A stretch of DNA of 64,000 nucleotides from a virus, in IMG/VR virus record IMGVR_UViG_3300035698_026135, positions 1 through 64,000 of that record; one strand, 5' to 3'. The position numbers and the translations under genes are program-made. Below the pieces are notes generated by a model that did no database searches, had not been told where the DNA came from, and saw only the letters and a list, made by a program, of their open reading frames with translations. Positions within the stretch are counted from its first letter, which is position 1, and every line of letters begins with the position of its first letter. Shown here piece after piece: positions 24,787 to 34,916 of this stretch.

Positions 24787-25527
24787 ATGTCTAGCCTTAT
24801 TGAAAATTTATCAAAAGAATTCGATGGGTTTCCCAAGAATCTATCCGAAGGCAAGCCGGGCCCAGGAGTTAAAGATATAAACAACGCACTCCTAGAGGCA
24901 ATAAACACGCATATTGCCTCTCCGGATTCTCCGTCTGATTCTTTTTTGCCGCTGGACTTCGGGGAAACCTGGAAAGGCGCATATAAAGCAGAGGGTCTGC
25001 CGACAAAAGATTTAATCTCCCAAGCGAATCATATAGATCCCCTCCTATCTCTTGTCTTGGCGGACGCTGTATCCTCGCTCATGACACTCTTGGCCGCCTC
25101 AATGCTCTCCTCGCCACCACCAATCGCCATCGCATCTGAGGGCGTCGTAGGCGCAGCGTTAACCGCAACAGGCGGAGCGCCAGCTCTAGCAGCCATGACG
25201 GCGGCATCAAAGGCGGCCCAGGCCATCCCAGCAGGAGGAGGGCTCCCTGGGATTCCGGCCATCATAGCAGCAGGAATCACCGCATTGGTGCCTTTGACTC
25301 TAAAAAATCCTCAAAATGCCAATAAAGTCAAAGATTTAGATTTTAAATTAGCAAACGTTGGAGTCCCTGCGGCTGACAAGCAACGCCCTGCGGCCTGGAA
25401 TATAGTGAAATCCCAAGTTCTTCTAATACCTTACGACCCCAAAATGAAGGGGGACTTGGCAGCTAAATATTGGAATGCAATCCTACTTACAATAAATGAA
25501 GGATCTCCCGGGATAAAATCAGAGTGA
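24787..25527 (+). CDS. Ala-rich structural hypothetical protein (246 aa)
   Basis: The middle (about residues 90-175) is unusually rich in Ala, Gly and Pro with hydrophobic helices (ASMLSSPPPIAIASEGVVGA, GLPGIPAIIAAGITALVPLT), which could be membrane-active or a packed helical core. The C-terminus has AAKYWNAILLTINEG. It lies between spike and wedge genes, which suggests a hub or baseplate-associated role. GC content is locally higher than in neighbours, in line with the Ala/Gly codons. The family is not recognised. Confidence 0.65.
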   Translation: MSSLIENLSKEFDGFPKNLSEGKPGPGVKDINNALLEAINTHIASPDSPSDSFLPLDFGETWKGAYKAEGLPTKDLISQANHIDPLLSLVLADAVSSLMTLLAASMLSSPPPIAIASEGVVGAALTATGGAPALAAMTAASKAAQAIPAGGGLPGIPAIIAAGITALVPLTLKNPQNANKVKDLDFKLANVGVPAADKQRPAAWNIVKSQVLLIPYDPKMKGDLAAKYWNAILLTINEGSPGIKSE

Positions 25528-26216
25528 ATCAATATAATCTATATGTACTGGTTGATCCAGGTAAAAAATCTGTGAGATATGTCGGAATTACAAATAATGT
25601 ACAGCGAAGATTTGGGGAACACAAGAGATGTGTTGGTAGAAACAGACGAAAAGACAACTGGATTAAAAAATTAAAAAGAAATAATAAAGAGCCAGAAATA
25701 AAAATATTGAGAGAAGATTTGTCTGTGACCGACGCCTTACGCTTAGAGGAATTTTTGATAAAGTTTTTAATATTTAAGTGCGGATTTAGGCTTTTAAATA
25801 TTATCATAAAAGATTTTTGCTATCCTGCTATAGGAAACAAAAATTGGTTAGGCCGGAAACATAAGCCAGAGACTATAGAAAAAATGAAGGCCAACTTCAC
25901 TCCAGAAAGAAGGGGGTTTTATTCAAAATTACATAAAAACAAAGTCGTTTCAAGAGAGACGAGAAGAAAAATGTCCCTAAAACACGCCGATGTTTCGGGC
26001 GACAACAATCCTTTCTATGGAAAGAGACATACAAAAAAATCTCTAAAAAAAATGAGAAAACCCAAAAAAAGATGTAAAATCAATATTGAGATAGACAAAG
26101 AAATAAAAACTCTCACTCAATGGTCTTTTATTTCTGGCACCAATCGCCACACCATCTACACAAGACTGAGCAGAGGGTGGCCCAAAAGAGACGCTATTTT
26201 TGGGAGGAATTCATAA
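25524..26216 (+). CDS. GIY-YIG homing endonuclease (230 aa)
   Basis: The nuclease domain is NLYVLVDP, then RYVGITNNVQRRFGEHKRC, with the catalytic Glu in LRLEEFLIKFL. NUMOD3-type motifs follow (NKNWLGRKHKPETIEKMK, NPFYGKRHTKKSLKKMRK), and a short NUMOD1-like end (LTQWSFISGTNRHTIYTRLS). GTG 25524 overlaps the upstream stop by 4 nt (GTGA). The stop overlaps the gp25 start by 1 nt (TAATG). It is very rich in Lys and Arg. Confidence 0.85.
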   Translation: MNQYNLYVLVDPGKKSVRYVGITNNVQRRFGEHKRCVGRNRRKDNWIKKLKRNNKEPEIKILREDLSVTDALRLEEFLIKFLIFKCGFRLLNIIIKDFCYPAIGNKNWLGRKHKPETIEKMKANFTPERRGFYSKLHKNKVVSRETRRKMSLKHADVSGDNNPFYGKRHTKKSLKKMRKPKKRCKINIEIDKEIKTLTQWSFISGTNRHTIYTRLSRGWPKRDAIFGRNS

Positions 26217-26650
26217 TGGCCGCAATTTCGAGGATAATTTATGGCTTTCTAAGCCAATCAACAGATCCGATCAACATCTCCGTCCCCTGGGAGATTTCGA
26301 ACAGAGATGGCGCTTTTCGTATGAATTATACGAAAACAGAGGCCGTTTTAGACAACCTTAAGGTCTGGGCAAAGACGAACCGTGGTGATCGACCCATGAG
26401 GTTTGAATTTGGCCTTGATGCTCGAAGGATGCTTTTTGAGCCCGAGCCCATAATTAAAGAAGTTTTACAAAATAGAGCAAAAGAACAACTTTCTAGGTAT
26501 TTTGGCTTTCTTAAAATAATTAAACTAGAAGTTCTTACAAATGGAGACGATTCAGACATCCCTCCCAATGCAATTAGGTTCAATCTCGAAGTCTCCTTTA
26601 AAGATCAGGAAGAGCAAATAATTAAAGTTTCCGAAGATATAGGAAAATAA
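26216..26650 (+). CDS. 25: Baseplate wedge subunit, gp25-like (144 aa)
   Basis: I chose ATG 26216, which has a strong Shine-Dalgarno (gggagg). The product matches the gp25/GpW family: early FLSQSTDPINISVPWEISNR, the core KTNRGDRPMRFEFGLDARRM, then FEPEPIIKEVLQNRAKEQL. In T4 (132 aa) gp25 forms the conserved centre of the wedge and the sheath initiation handshake. The neighbour immediately downstream is gp6-like, as in other contractile systems. Confidence 0.85.
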   Translation: MAAISRIIYGFLSQSTDPINISVPWEISNRDGAFRMNYTKTEAVLDNLKVWAKTNRGDRPMRFEFGLDARRMLFEPEPIIKEVLQNRAKEQLSRYFGFLKIIKLEVLTNGDDSDIPPNAIRFNLEVSFKDQEEQIIKVSEDIGK

Positions 26651-26651
26651 G

Positions 26652-28478
26652 ATGGCAAAAAGTAGAAATTCAAAAATTATAAAATATTTCAATCTTGGAT
26701 TTGATGATTTCAAAAAAGATTTGAAAGATTTTTCTAGGATATATTTCCCAGATAGTTCGAAAGATTTGAGCGAAGCCTCTTCGGCACAAATGATGTTGGA
26801 GCAATCTTCTTACATCGGAGATGTCTTGAGCTTCTATCTTGAGAACCGATTTGCTAATTCTAACCTCTCGACCGCACGCGACCTCGACCAACTCTATATT
26901 CTTGCCCGAGACAGAGGGTATCCTATTGGTGGACCAACCGCCGCGACTGGCGAGACGAATTTTTATGCTGAAGTTCCTGCAACCACAGGCTCGCTCGGAG
27001 GGTATGTCCCCGACATGCGCTTTGCGCCCAACTTCAAGAAGGTTCAACTACAAAACACCAGCGGCATTGTTTTTGAAGCTCTGGATGATGTTAACTTCAA
27101 CGATGTGAATATATCCTCAAGTCTCGAATCCAGAGTTTCTCGAAGGACAGCTGCGGGATTGCCTTCGCACTTTGTGTTAAAGACGGCTCAAACGGTAGCC
27201 GCAGGCAAAACCATAACAGAGACGGTTACTATTGGTGACTTTAAGGCGTTCTATACTTTGGATATTAGCGAGCCTAACGTTTTAGATATCAAATCTATTG
27301 TTGATTCCGATGGCGATAAATATTACGAGGTGGAATACCTCGCAAATAAAACTATATTTGAAGGAGTCAAAAATCTAAGCGGAGATTCAAACCCGGTTCC
27401 CTATTCGCTAAAACTGAAGCCGGTACCAAGAAGATTTATCAAGAGGGTCAATCCCTCAACCGGCAAGACGACTCTTATATTTGGCTCAGGTAAAGAATCT
27501 GACATTGGCAACGCCTTTGTTCCAAACCCCGCAGATATAGCCCTGGATCTAAAGGGCAAGCTTACCTTCGCAGCCCCTTTTATTGATCCTCAAAACTTTT
27601 TAAAATCAAGAACACTAGGTCTCGCTCCGTATAATACCACCCTAACAATCAAGGCCCGAGTCGGCGGAGGAAAGATAACAAACACTTCAACTGGAGGCCT
27701 CAAGGATATTGTCAGCAAAGAACTTGAACTCGACACGTCGGCACTCGACCCCCGAGAGGTGAACAACACCCTTAGCTCTTTCTCTTCGGATAATGACAAA
27801 AGAATAACTGGAGGAAACGAAGCGCAAACAATAGAAGAAATAAGAGAAAACGCGGCCGCTTTCTTCGGAGCACAAGGACGACTCACTTCTCGCGAAGACT
27901 ATATTGCTCGGTCCCTCTCTCTCCCTGCAAAGTTTGGCCAGATTTTCAGAGTCTACCCAACAACAAATTGCACTCCCAACGGCGGTGTTCAACTGTACGT
28001 CATTGCAAAAGATGAAAACAATCAATTGATCGTGCCCCCAATAACCTTAAAGAAAAATTTGAAAACTTATCTCGCTCAATTCTCCAGGCTCAATCAAGGG
28101 ATTGATATCTTGGATGGAAGAATTATAAATATCGGTGTTGAATGGTCCATCGTTGTAGATCCAGACCTAAATAAGACGCAAGTGAAGTTGGAAACACTAC
28201 AGCTCGTCAAAGAGTTCTTTTCTGTCAGCAAATGGCAACTTAATCAACCAATATTTTTGGATGAAATTAGATGCCTGATAAAAGAAGTTGAAGGAGTTCT
28301 CTCAATATCAGAATTAAAAGTGGTAAATAAGAACAATTCAAGAGACGGAAATCAATATTCAGAACACGCTTATTCGATTGAAACAAATACAAAAAATGGT
28401 ATAATCTTCGCTCCCGAAAACGGAATGTTCGAAGTTAAGTTTCCAAATGGAGCCGACTTACGAGTTGGAGTGCTTTAA
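26652..28478 (+). CDS. 6: Baseplate wedge subunit, gp6-like (608 aa)
   Basis: The N-terminal part (FDDFKKDLKDFSRIYFPDSS, then MMLEQSSYIGDVLSFYLENR and TARDLDQLYILARDRGYPIG) is characteristic of the gp6/BaseplateJ group. The central NAAAFFGAQGRLTSREDYIA with FGQIFRVYPTTNCTPNGGVQ is the gp6/BplJ core. T4 gp6 is 660 residues. It forms the ring of the baseplate wedge. Start and length fit, and gp25 lies directly upstream. Confidence 0.9.
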   Translation: MAKSRNSKIIKYFNLGFDDFKKDLKDFSRIYFPDSSKDLSEASSAQMMLEQSSYIGDVLSFYLENRFANSNLSTARDLDQLYILARDRGYPIGGPTAATGETNFYAEVPATTGSLGGYVPDMRFAPNFKKVQLQNTSGIVFEALDDVNFNDVNISSSLESRVSRRTAAGLPSHFVLKTAQTVAAGKTITETVTIGDFKAFYTLDISEPNVLDIKSIVDSDGDKYYEVEYLANKTIFEGVKNLSGDSNPVPYSLKLKPVPRRFIKRVNPSTGKTTLIFGSGKESDIGNAFVPNPADIALDLKGKLTFAAPFIDPQNFLKSRTLGLAPYNTTLTIKARVGGGKITNTSTGGLKDIVSKELELDTSALDPREVNNTLSSFSSDNDKRITGGNEAQTIEEIRENAAAFFGAQGRLTSREDYIARSLSLPAKFGQIFRVYPTTNCTPNGGVQLYVIAKDENNQLIVPPITLKKNLKTYLAQFSRLNQGIDILDGRIINIGVEWSIVVDPDLNKTQVKLETLQLVKEFFSVSKWQLNQPIFLDEIRCLIKEVEGVLSISELKVVNKNNSRDGNQYSEHAYSIETNTKNGIIFAPENGMFEVKFPNGADLRVGVL

Positions 28479-29830
28479 TGTTTAAGATTTTATACGCAAA
28501 TAAAGACAATACCATCACAGATGTCTCCTTGGACGGAAACTCTCCAAAAACCGGATCAAACCAGGGGAAGTCGGAGGTTCTCGAACTCTACGTTCTGCCG
28601 TTTGCAAGCGGGTCTGACGTAGGTATAAGCAGAATATTGATGCAATTTGATCTTTCCGATCTCTCTCAGTCAATTGTGGACGGTGACACCCCCTCTTCTG
28701 GAGTTCAATATATGATGAGGCTCATTGATGCCCCTCATGCCGAAACTCTGCCTACATCCTTCGATATTGAAGTCTATCCCCTGAGTAGATCTTGGGACGA
28801 AGGAATTGGCCTCTCCAATTTCGACGAAAACCTTCAGGATGGCGGGTATTCCAACTGGATGAACGCAACCTCCCTCGTATCTTGGACTCTCACTGGCTCT
28901 GATTACATTGCGGGTGAAGTCTCAGCATCTCAACACTTCGACGGAGGAGAGGGAGACCTATATGTTGACATGACAAATGTTGTTTATGCATGGCTCACAG
29001 GAGGGATGACAAATAACGGCATCGTAATAAAATATTTGGACGCTCACGAAGTTGGCGGCAATAAACTCTTCACTAAAAAGTTTTTCTCAACCCAAGCACA
29101 CGTATTAGGTCGTCATCCACGACTTGAGGCAAGGTGGAACGGATTCAAACAGGACGATCGAGACAACATAAAATACGGAACGAGCGGATCCCTTTTCTAT
29201 TATAGAATGATAAATGGCTCCCCTGAAAACGTCGCCGGCCCCCTATTTGTTGACATCTTCAATTCCAGCAGTGCCGTCGTTCAAACGATAACTTCTTCTC
29301 TGTCAGAGCAAGGAATCTATGAAGCCTCCGGAGTTTTCGTAAATTATACTGGATCAACTCAAATCTACAGAGATGTTTGGTTCACGGCTGCGGACCAAAT
29401 TTTTACTGGCAACTTCGCACCGACATACGCCTCAGGTTCAGATTGTATAAATTGCGACGATATTAATGTTAGCATTCCAAATCTTAAGAGTGAATATATC
29501 CAAGGAAACAAGAGCTTGATAAGAGTTTTTGCACGCCCGAAAGACTATCGTCCAGCAATAAGAAGCAGTGGCAGCATGGAGAACTTTCCAACGTTCCTAA
29601 AGGATGCCTATTATGAGGTCGTAAACGAAAAAACAAACAAAGTCCTCGTCCCCTTCTCGACAGGTAGCGTAAAATTCTCCAAACTCTCTTATGATTCTTC
29701 TGGAAATTATTTCGAGCTAGATACTTCAAATCTACTTCCAGGCGACCTGTATAGAATTAGAATTTTAGCAAACTATAATAAACAATCTCTCATTTTCGAT
29801 AAAAAGAACTGGGTAATCAAGGTTTCATAA
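28478..29830 (+). CDS. Structural protein with DNRLRE/CBM96-like domain (450 aa)
   Basis: The N-terminal 200 residues resemble the DNRLRE beta-sandwich family: SRILMQFDLSDLSQSIV, FDIEVYPLSRSWDEG, VDMTNVVYAWLTGGMTNNGI, VIKYLDAHEVGG. Two further beta-rich parts follow (SGSLFYYRMINGSPENVAGP, KSLIRVFARPKDYRPAIRSS). Such domains bind glycans or act as spacers in extracellular proteins. Placed between gp6 and a very large wedge protein, it is probably a baseplate component with a host-glycan binding surface; that role is inferred. Confidence 0.65.
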   Translation: MFKILYANKDNTITDVSLDGNSPKTGSNQGKSEVLELYVLPFASGSDVGISRILMQFDLSDLSQSIVDGDTPSSGVQYMMRLIDAPHAETLPTSFDIEVYPLSRSWDEGIGLSNFDENLQDGGYSNWMNATSLVSWTLTGSDYIAGEVSASQHFDGGEGDLYVDMTNVVYAWLTGGMTNNGIVIKYLDAHEVGGNKLFTKKFFSTQAHVLGRHPRLEARWNGFKQDDRDNIKYGTSGSLFYYRMINGSPENVAGPLFVDIFNSSSAVVQTITSSLSEQGIYEASGVFVNYTGSTQIYRDVWFTAADQIFTGNFAPTYASGSDCINCDDINVSIPNLKSEYIQGNKSLIRVFARPKDYRPAIRSSGSMENFPTFLKDAYYEVVNEKTNKVLVPFSTGSVKFSKLSYDSSGNYFELDTSNLLPGDLYRIRILANYNKQSLIFDKKNWVIKVS

Positions 29831-29836
29831 AAAGAC

Positions 29837-32800
29837 ATGTCAATCTTTAAATCGTTCGATCCTTCTTTTTTTAAGGAGTTCAAATCATCAACTCGCGAAG
29901 GCTATGATGATATTGCTGCTGACGGAGAAGAGATAGACAAAATCCAGTTTGAGATTAGCGAGAGCAATAAGCTAATGAAGCTCCGGGTGGACTACTCAGA
30001 CTTCGCTAATCATATCTTTTTTGGCTCCGCATACGCTGCGGTGAACTTTTCTTTATCGAGGATGTTAAATGACTATCCTGTCGATGGGGAACTGAAAGAA
30101 AAGAACGAATGGAAAAGAGTTTCCTCTGGGTTTGAAGAGCATTTTTTCAACGAATTTCCAAAACAACAAGGAAATTTATTTCTTGTTAGCGGTTCGGCGA
30201 CGGACACCTGGCTTGAGATTGAAGATCACGAGCATATCATGCGTCCCAATACGTCTTCGTTTGCATTCGATGCCGTCATAAAACCTCATGAAGACATCAC
30301 TTCAGATAACGCAATCTTTTCTTATCGAGAGCCGGACGGCTCCGAGGGTTTTTGGTCCTTTTTAAACACAGATAAAGAACTCAATTTCGTCGTTGCCAAT
30401 GGCGCCGTTTCTTCAATTTTAACAGCCAGCTATCACAACTTTGTCAGTGGCGCCCACTCCGTATCTTTCGTCTTTGATGCAATCGCCCAACAACAATTTA
30501 TTTATATTGACGGCATAGTAGAGAGTTCAAGGTCTGCTGGTGTAACAACGGGAGAAATCAATATTCCCCACAAAAAGTTTTACATTGGGGCCATGTCTGC
30601 TTCGGTATTCGGCTCTTATTATTCCGGAGCGATTGACGACTGCAGAATTTGGGTCGGCCCAACTAGAAAATCAGAGCTTGTAAAAAGAAATTATTACAAA
30701 CCTGTCCACGCAAATTTCTCTGGCGGGCTAAAGGGATATTATAAATTCAACGAGCCACTAGAAGCAGGTAGTGTTGCAATAGATTATTCCGGATATGCAA
30801 ATCACGGAAGTCTGACCGGCGCATTCGACCATTCTACCAACATTATTTCCGGAACCCTCGGAGCATGGTTTAAGGATTCTGGAGATCCTATCTTTGCTCT
30901 CAACAATTCCAGGGTTGATAGTTTCCTCACGGCACAGAGGTTCACTGGATCTCTTTATGACCGCAACAACAACAATTTTATATACAAGTTAATACCTTCC
31001 TTTTTTATAGACGAAGGAGACGAACATGAAGATATGCAAAGATTTCTTCTGTTGGTCGCGCGTCATTACGATCGACTAAAGCTTTATATTCAACACCTAT
31101 CAAATGTCTATAATACCGACCAGTCAGATTACAATAACACGCCAGACGAACTGATTAATCTTGTTGCCAAAAATTACGGCATGGACTTAGGCAATGTGTA
31201 TGCAGGTGCAGGTGCTTTGGAATACTTCTTTGGAGAGGAGGTTCTGCCGTCTGGCAGCTTGGACTCTTCACTGCAACAAATAAGAAATCAACTTCGAAGA
31301 AATCTCTTAACAAATCTAACGTATATTGTAAAAACCAAGTCGACCCGCGAAGCGATCGAGTCCTCGTTGCGTGCAATGGGCCTTGATGATTCTTTGATCA
31401 ATATAAACGAATATAGCACATTCTCTGGAGGTATAACAACCGCATTCGCACAGAAGAGCGTAGAGAGAAGGGTTGCAAATTTCGCCACATCATCAATCGT
31501 TTATGCAAAAAGCGAGAACTTATGGTCTTCAGGATCGAATCCCGATGTCTCCTATGAAACAAGAGTTCTTTTTAATACTGGATCTTCCCACCTAACTTCT
31601 TCGGTGTTCTCTTTTCAGTCTGGATCCAACAGGAGTTTGTATCTAGAGGTCGAAAGGGAAAATTTAACCTCCTCGACCGGTATTGCGAAACTATATTTTA
31701 CCACAGGAGCCGCAGCTGATGGCATAATTTTATCGTCAAGCGCCGCATCATTTTTTGATAATAACTGGGTGAACTTCGGCGCAAAACTTGAAACCACCGC
31801 CACTACAACGACGGTGACAAGTTTTTATGCAAACATTTTAGATCGCGACGAAATAAGTCTTTCTGAATCTATCTCTGGAACTTATATCCATGGATCAGAA
31901 GCGAGTTTTACAACAGGTGCGTTTGGAAACCGTGCCGACGTATCTCCTGACAGCTTCTTTGATGGTAAAATGCAAGAAATCAGAGCATGGTCGGGGCTCC
32001 TGTTGGACGAAAACTTCACGGCACACGCTAGAGATTTTGATTCTTTGGAAAATCCTGATTTTGCCGAATATCAAACAAAACTATCTTCGCATTATAAACT
32101 CGCCGACTTTACGTCCTCGACCTCAGGCGGCGGACCAATTCACGATTATGCAAACGGAGAAGCCGGAGCCACATATGAGGGATTTTCGTCAAGCGCAGCT
32201 TTTAATTTTCCCGGCCTCTACATTGATAAACTTGAGCCTTCATACTCTTATGATTTGGCAATCAATAACGACAAGATAAGAATAAGAGATAGAGACAATT
32301 TCACAAAACAAGACATAATAAGAGATATACCGTATGTGTCCGTTGATATATCTCCTGTAGCATCCCTAAACAAAGAGATAATTAAATGGTTTGGAGATCT
32401 AGAAAAGTTTAGCAATCTCATAGGCAAGCCGTATCTTCGCTATCGAGAGGAGGTTGATACCCTCAACAGCTTGAGATATTCCTTTTTTGAAAATAGACTA
32501 AATTCAAAAATTGATTTTGAATCCTATTTCAATGTACTGAAGTGGTTTGATTCAAATTTCACCTACTTCCTGAAACAGCTTATACCTCTAGATTTGATTT
32601 CAAGTCTTTCTAGTTTTGTTGTTGAGTCGCACCTTCTTGAATACAATCAGGTTCCTCGTATATTTCCGTTCAAGAGAAGGAATAACTCCTTTGATCTCAC
32701 AGGCGCCATAAGCGCCCAACCACTGCTTGATATAGCGCTCACAGCCGACGACCTACCCTTTGCGGACCCAGGCCGCTACGGAGCTGCTGTGAGCGCCAGT

Positions 32801-34033
32801 GGCGAGTTTGTGTCTGAGCTATTGTTTGATACAACTTCCTCTGTCTCGGGAGCCAGAGGAATATCGTTCAATAATCGTATGATAAGAAAGATTTGTACGG
32901 ACATGATGCAAGCGGACTCTGCATCCTCTTCCCCTCCGGGTTATGGTAACGGATTTTATACTCTCACCATTACTGGGTCTGAATATGAAAAAAATACTTA
33001 TAGTGCGATAGAAAATTTTCACATTTCCGGGGTCAACCATGGCGGCGCAGTCGGCGCGCATCCGGAATACCTCCACATGATGACGGCACCTATTAATACC
33101 CACTATACCGGAGCGATCAATGGAGTATTCGATCAAGGTTGGCTATGGACAGAAGCTTTATATAGCGAATTCTCAGCCAGCAACGTTTACATCCGTCCGG
33201 CCTTGGAGAACAGGTATTTCTCAGGAGCAGGGTATCCCTTCGCCGCTCTCCCAAGGGGTATTAAATACGGCGGCGCCTGGGGTCAACTTTTCTCCTTTAG
33301 TCAAAAGGGAGCACACTCTGTTTTTACGACCTTTAGTGGCACAGAAGGCGGGTCATCCAGCCAAACTAAAAGTTTTACAAATGTAAATTTTGTATCAAAC
33401 GCCAAGAATCCCACTTCAACAATAAGGGTAAGAGAGTCGTCAGAAGATTATAAAGAATTTATTCTTTGGCCTAACGAAGAGACCCATGAGCCCATTCTCA
33501 TCAAAAAGGTCGGCGCACTACAAACCGGATCTATTTCAACGACCGACATAACGGGAAAGGAGGTTTTAAAAGAGGCGAGTTTCCTAGGGAGCACGATAGA
33601 AACGGAAGGATTTAGAGATTTCTCTCTAAGTATTCTTGGGAAAAATCTTTGGGCGGATGACAGTCAAAAGATAGTCTTCAAAGTTAAATACCAATTTTAC
33701 GACACCCTTGGCGGAATCAATCGCTTCGAGGCGATATCGTCAGGCTCCATTGTTGTTGCGACTGGAGACGAAGATGACATTCTTGCCAAAACGACTGAAA
33801 TCGAACACGAATATTCCCTGGCCTACAGTGGAGCTTTAGATAAACAAAATGAGTTTGTTTTGCAGACCAATAGAAATATACCTTCAACAAAATATATGAG
33901 AACATTTATTAGAGTCGAATATCCCGACAATGCAGCCACAGAGTGTGGATATAAGATTAAGATTGTCGGCCGCCTAAAAAAGAATTTAGATCCATCAAAC
34001 GATAAGGTTTTTACACTACTGGAAAATAAATAA
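29837..34033 (+). CDS. Very large baseplate protein with two LamG-like domains (1398 aa)
   Basis: Two concanavalin/LamG-type sandwiches are visible: about residues 125-300 (AFDAVIKPHEDITSDNAIFS, QFIYIDGIVESSRSAG, SGAIDDCRIWVGPTRKSELV) and about 570-760 (YETRVLFNTGSSHLTSS, FFDGKMQEIRAWSGLLLDEN). Between them is a helical block (LQQIRNQLRRNLLTNLTYIV, KSTREAIESSLRAMGLD) of the kind seen in wedge proteins that bridge gp6. The C-terminal 600 residues are unassigned. Size and position suggest the place that gp7 (1032 aa) has in T4. LamG domains may bind host glycans. Confidence 0.6.
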   Translation: MSIFKSFDPSFFKEFKSSTREGYDDIAADGEEIDKIQFEISESNKLMKLRVDYSDFANHIFFGSAYAAVNFSLSRMLNDYPVDGELKEKNEWKRVSSGFEEHFFNEFPKQQGNLFLVSGSATDTWLEIEDHEHIMRPNTSSFAFDAVIKPHEDITSDNAIFSYREPDGSEGFWSFLNTDKELNFVVANGAVSSILTASYHNFVSGAHSVSFVFDAIAQQQFIYIDGIVESSRSAGVTTGEINIPHKKFYIGAMSASVFGSYYSGAIDDCRIWVGPTRKSELVKRNYYKPVHANFSGGLKGYYKFNEPLEAGSVAIDYSGYANHGSLTGAFDHSTNIISGTLGAWFKDSGDPIFALNNSRVDSFLTAQRFTGSLYDRNNNNFIYKLIPSFFIDEGDEHEDMQRFLLLVARHYDRLKLYIQHLSNVYNTDQSDYNNTPDELINLVAKNYGMDLGNVYAGAGALEYFFGEEVLPSGSLDSSLQQIRNQLRRNLLTNLTYIVKTKSTREAIESSLRAMGLDDSLININEYSTFSGGITTAFAQKSVERRVANFATSSIVYAKSENLWSSGSNPDVSYETRVLFNTGSSHLTSSVFSFQSGSNRSLYLEVERENLTSSTGIAKLYFTTGAAADGIILSSSAASFFDNNWVNFGAKLETTATTTTVTSFYANILDRDEISLSESISGTYIHGSEASFTTGAFGNRADVSPDSFFDGKMQEIRAWSGLLLDENFTAHARDFDSLENPDFAEYQTKLSSHYKLADFTSSTSGGGPIHDYANGEAGATYEGFSSSAAFNFPGLYIDKLEPSYSYDLAINNDKIRIRDRDNFTKQDIIRDIPYVSVDISPVASLNKEIIKWFGDLEKFSNLIGKPYLRYREEVDTLNSLRYSFFENRLNSKIDFESYFNVLKWFDSNFTYFLKQLIPLDLISSLSSFVVESHLLEYNQVPRIFPFKRRNNSFDLTGAISAQPLLDIALTADDLPFADPGRYGAAVSASGEFVSELLFDTTSSVSGARGISFNNRMIRKICTDMMQADSASSSPPGYGNGFYTLTITGSEYEKNTYSAIENFHISGVNHGGAVGAHPEYLHMMTAPINTHYTGAINGVFDQGWLWTEALYSEFSASNVYIRPALENRYFSGAGYPFAALPRGIKYGGAWGQLFSFSQKGAHSVFTTFSGTEGGSSSQTKSFTNVNFVSNAKNPTSTIRVRESSEDYKEFILWPNEETHEPILIKKVGALQTGSISTTDITGKEVLKEASFLGSTIETEGFRDFSLSILGKNLWADDSQKIVFKVKYQFYDTLGGINRFEAISSGSIVVATGDEDDILAKTTEIEHEYSLAYSGALDKQNEFVLQTNRNIPSTKYMRTFIRVEYPDNAATECGYKIKIVGRLKKNLDPSNDKVFTLLENK

Positions 34034-34272
34034 TGGCATTCCTGGACCCAAAAGAAGAACTATTAAAAATAATACTAACTGACTACGGAAGAAAAAAGCT
34101 TTCGATGGGCGGCCTGGATATTAAATACTATGCCTTTGCTGATGATGAGGTAGATTATACTAATCGCGACACACCTTTAGTCCCAGGCTCAATATTATAT
34201 GCCTCTCTCGCTAATGATGAGGGCGAAGTTTTGATGAATGATGAGGGAGAAATAATTTACGTTATTATTTAA
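34033..34272 (+). CDS. Small structural protein sharing an N-terminal domain with 40324-41040 (79 aa)
   Basis: The first 45 residues (MAFLDPKEELLKIILTDYGR, KKLSMGGLDIKYYAFADDEV, DYT) match the start of the gene at 40324 (MAFIDRSGDIIVDAVLTDAG, REKLARNDGSFRIVGYAFGD, DEIDYT). The pattern is LTDxGRxKL then YAFxDDExDYT. The C-terminus is an acidic repeat (NDEGEVLMNDEGEIIYVII). It lies in the tail gene run and probably belongs to the baseplate or a fibre connector. It could be a trimmed copy of the larger paralogue. Confidence 0.7.
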   Translation: MAFLDPKEELLKIILTDYGRKKLSMGGLDIKYYAFADDEVDYTNRDTPLVPGSILYASLANDEGEVLMNDEGEIIYVII

Positions 34273-34277
34273 TATAA

Positions 34278-34916
34278 ATGGCAAACAATGAACTAACAGG
34301 CTCCGAAACTCATAGATTTTCAAGCATTCATCAAAATTGGCTTATTTTTGAGCCGATGTCTGCGCACGAAAATTCTTTAAATAGTCGTCTCTATACGGTT
34401 CCACTCGGACAAACCAAGAAGCCCGAGCTATACATCTCTACTGGCTCTGTCTCTAGTGTGTCGGGAACAATAACAATAGAGAAAGATATTCATATTTTTG
34501 ATGATGAAGGAGAGGCCGTTGAATTTTTGTCAGAATTAGGAGAGGATTCGATTGCGTCCTATAAGGAGACTAAGGTTTCCGACAAAATAAATGGAGACGT
34601 TGTGCTTTTTGAGATTCACGTTATAAATTATCCGGTAATCGAGTTTGATCTAAATTTTCGAGAGAGGGATGTAGAGAAAGGTTTTGTCGTCGAGCCTTTC
34701 AGAAGCGGAAGCATTTTTGATACAGGCGAAATTGTTAGTTTAGAGCCGGTAACCAGAGAGCTTAATTTTGACCAACAAGGCCGCCTAATTACAGATACAT
34801 ATTTGAGATTTTTTTCAATCACAACCGACGAAGATAACGAAGTGGAAAATACCACAAAGCCTACTGAAAATGTTGACGACGACGAACGAATATCTGATAC
34901 CGATGGGGCACTATAA
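34278..34916 (+). CDS. Structural hypothetical protein (212 aa)
   Basis: The sequence is beta-rich: SRLYTVPLGQTKKPELYIST, GSVSSVSGTITIEKDIHIFD, FEIHVINYPVIEFDLNFRER. It ends in a very acidic, Thr-rich tail (DEDNEVENTTKPTENVDDDE). It has no known domain. Coupling to the 510-aa fibronectin-like gene (TAATG overlap at 34914-34918) places it in the same complex by context. Confidence 0.65.
   Translation: MANNELTGSETHRFSSIHQNWLIFEPMSAHENSLNSRLYTVPLGQTKKPELYISTGSVSSVSGTITIEKDIHIFDDEGEAVEFLSELGEDSIASYKETKVSDKINGDVVLFEIHVINYPVIEFDLNFRERDVEKGFVVEPFRSGSIFDTGEIVSLEPVTRELNFDQQGRLITDTYLRFFSITTDEDNEVENTTKPTENVDDDERISDTDGAL

Noticed and set aside
24787-25527. Ala/Gly-rich protein as a holin
   Set aside because: It is 246 residues long with a large soluble part and lies among baseplate genes, with no lysin beside it.
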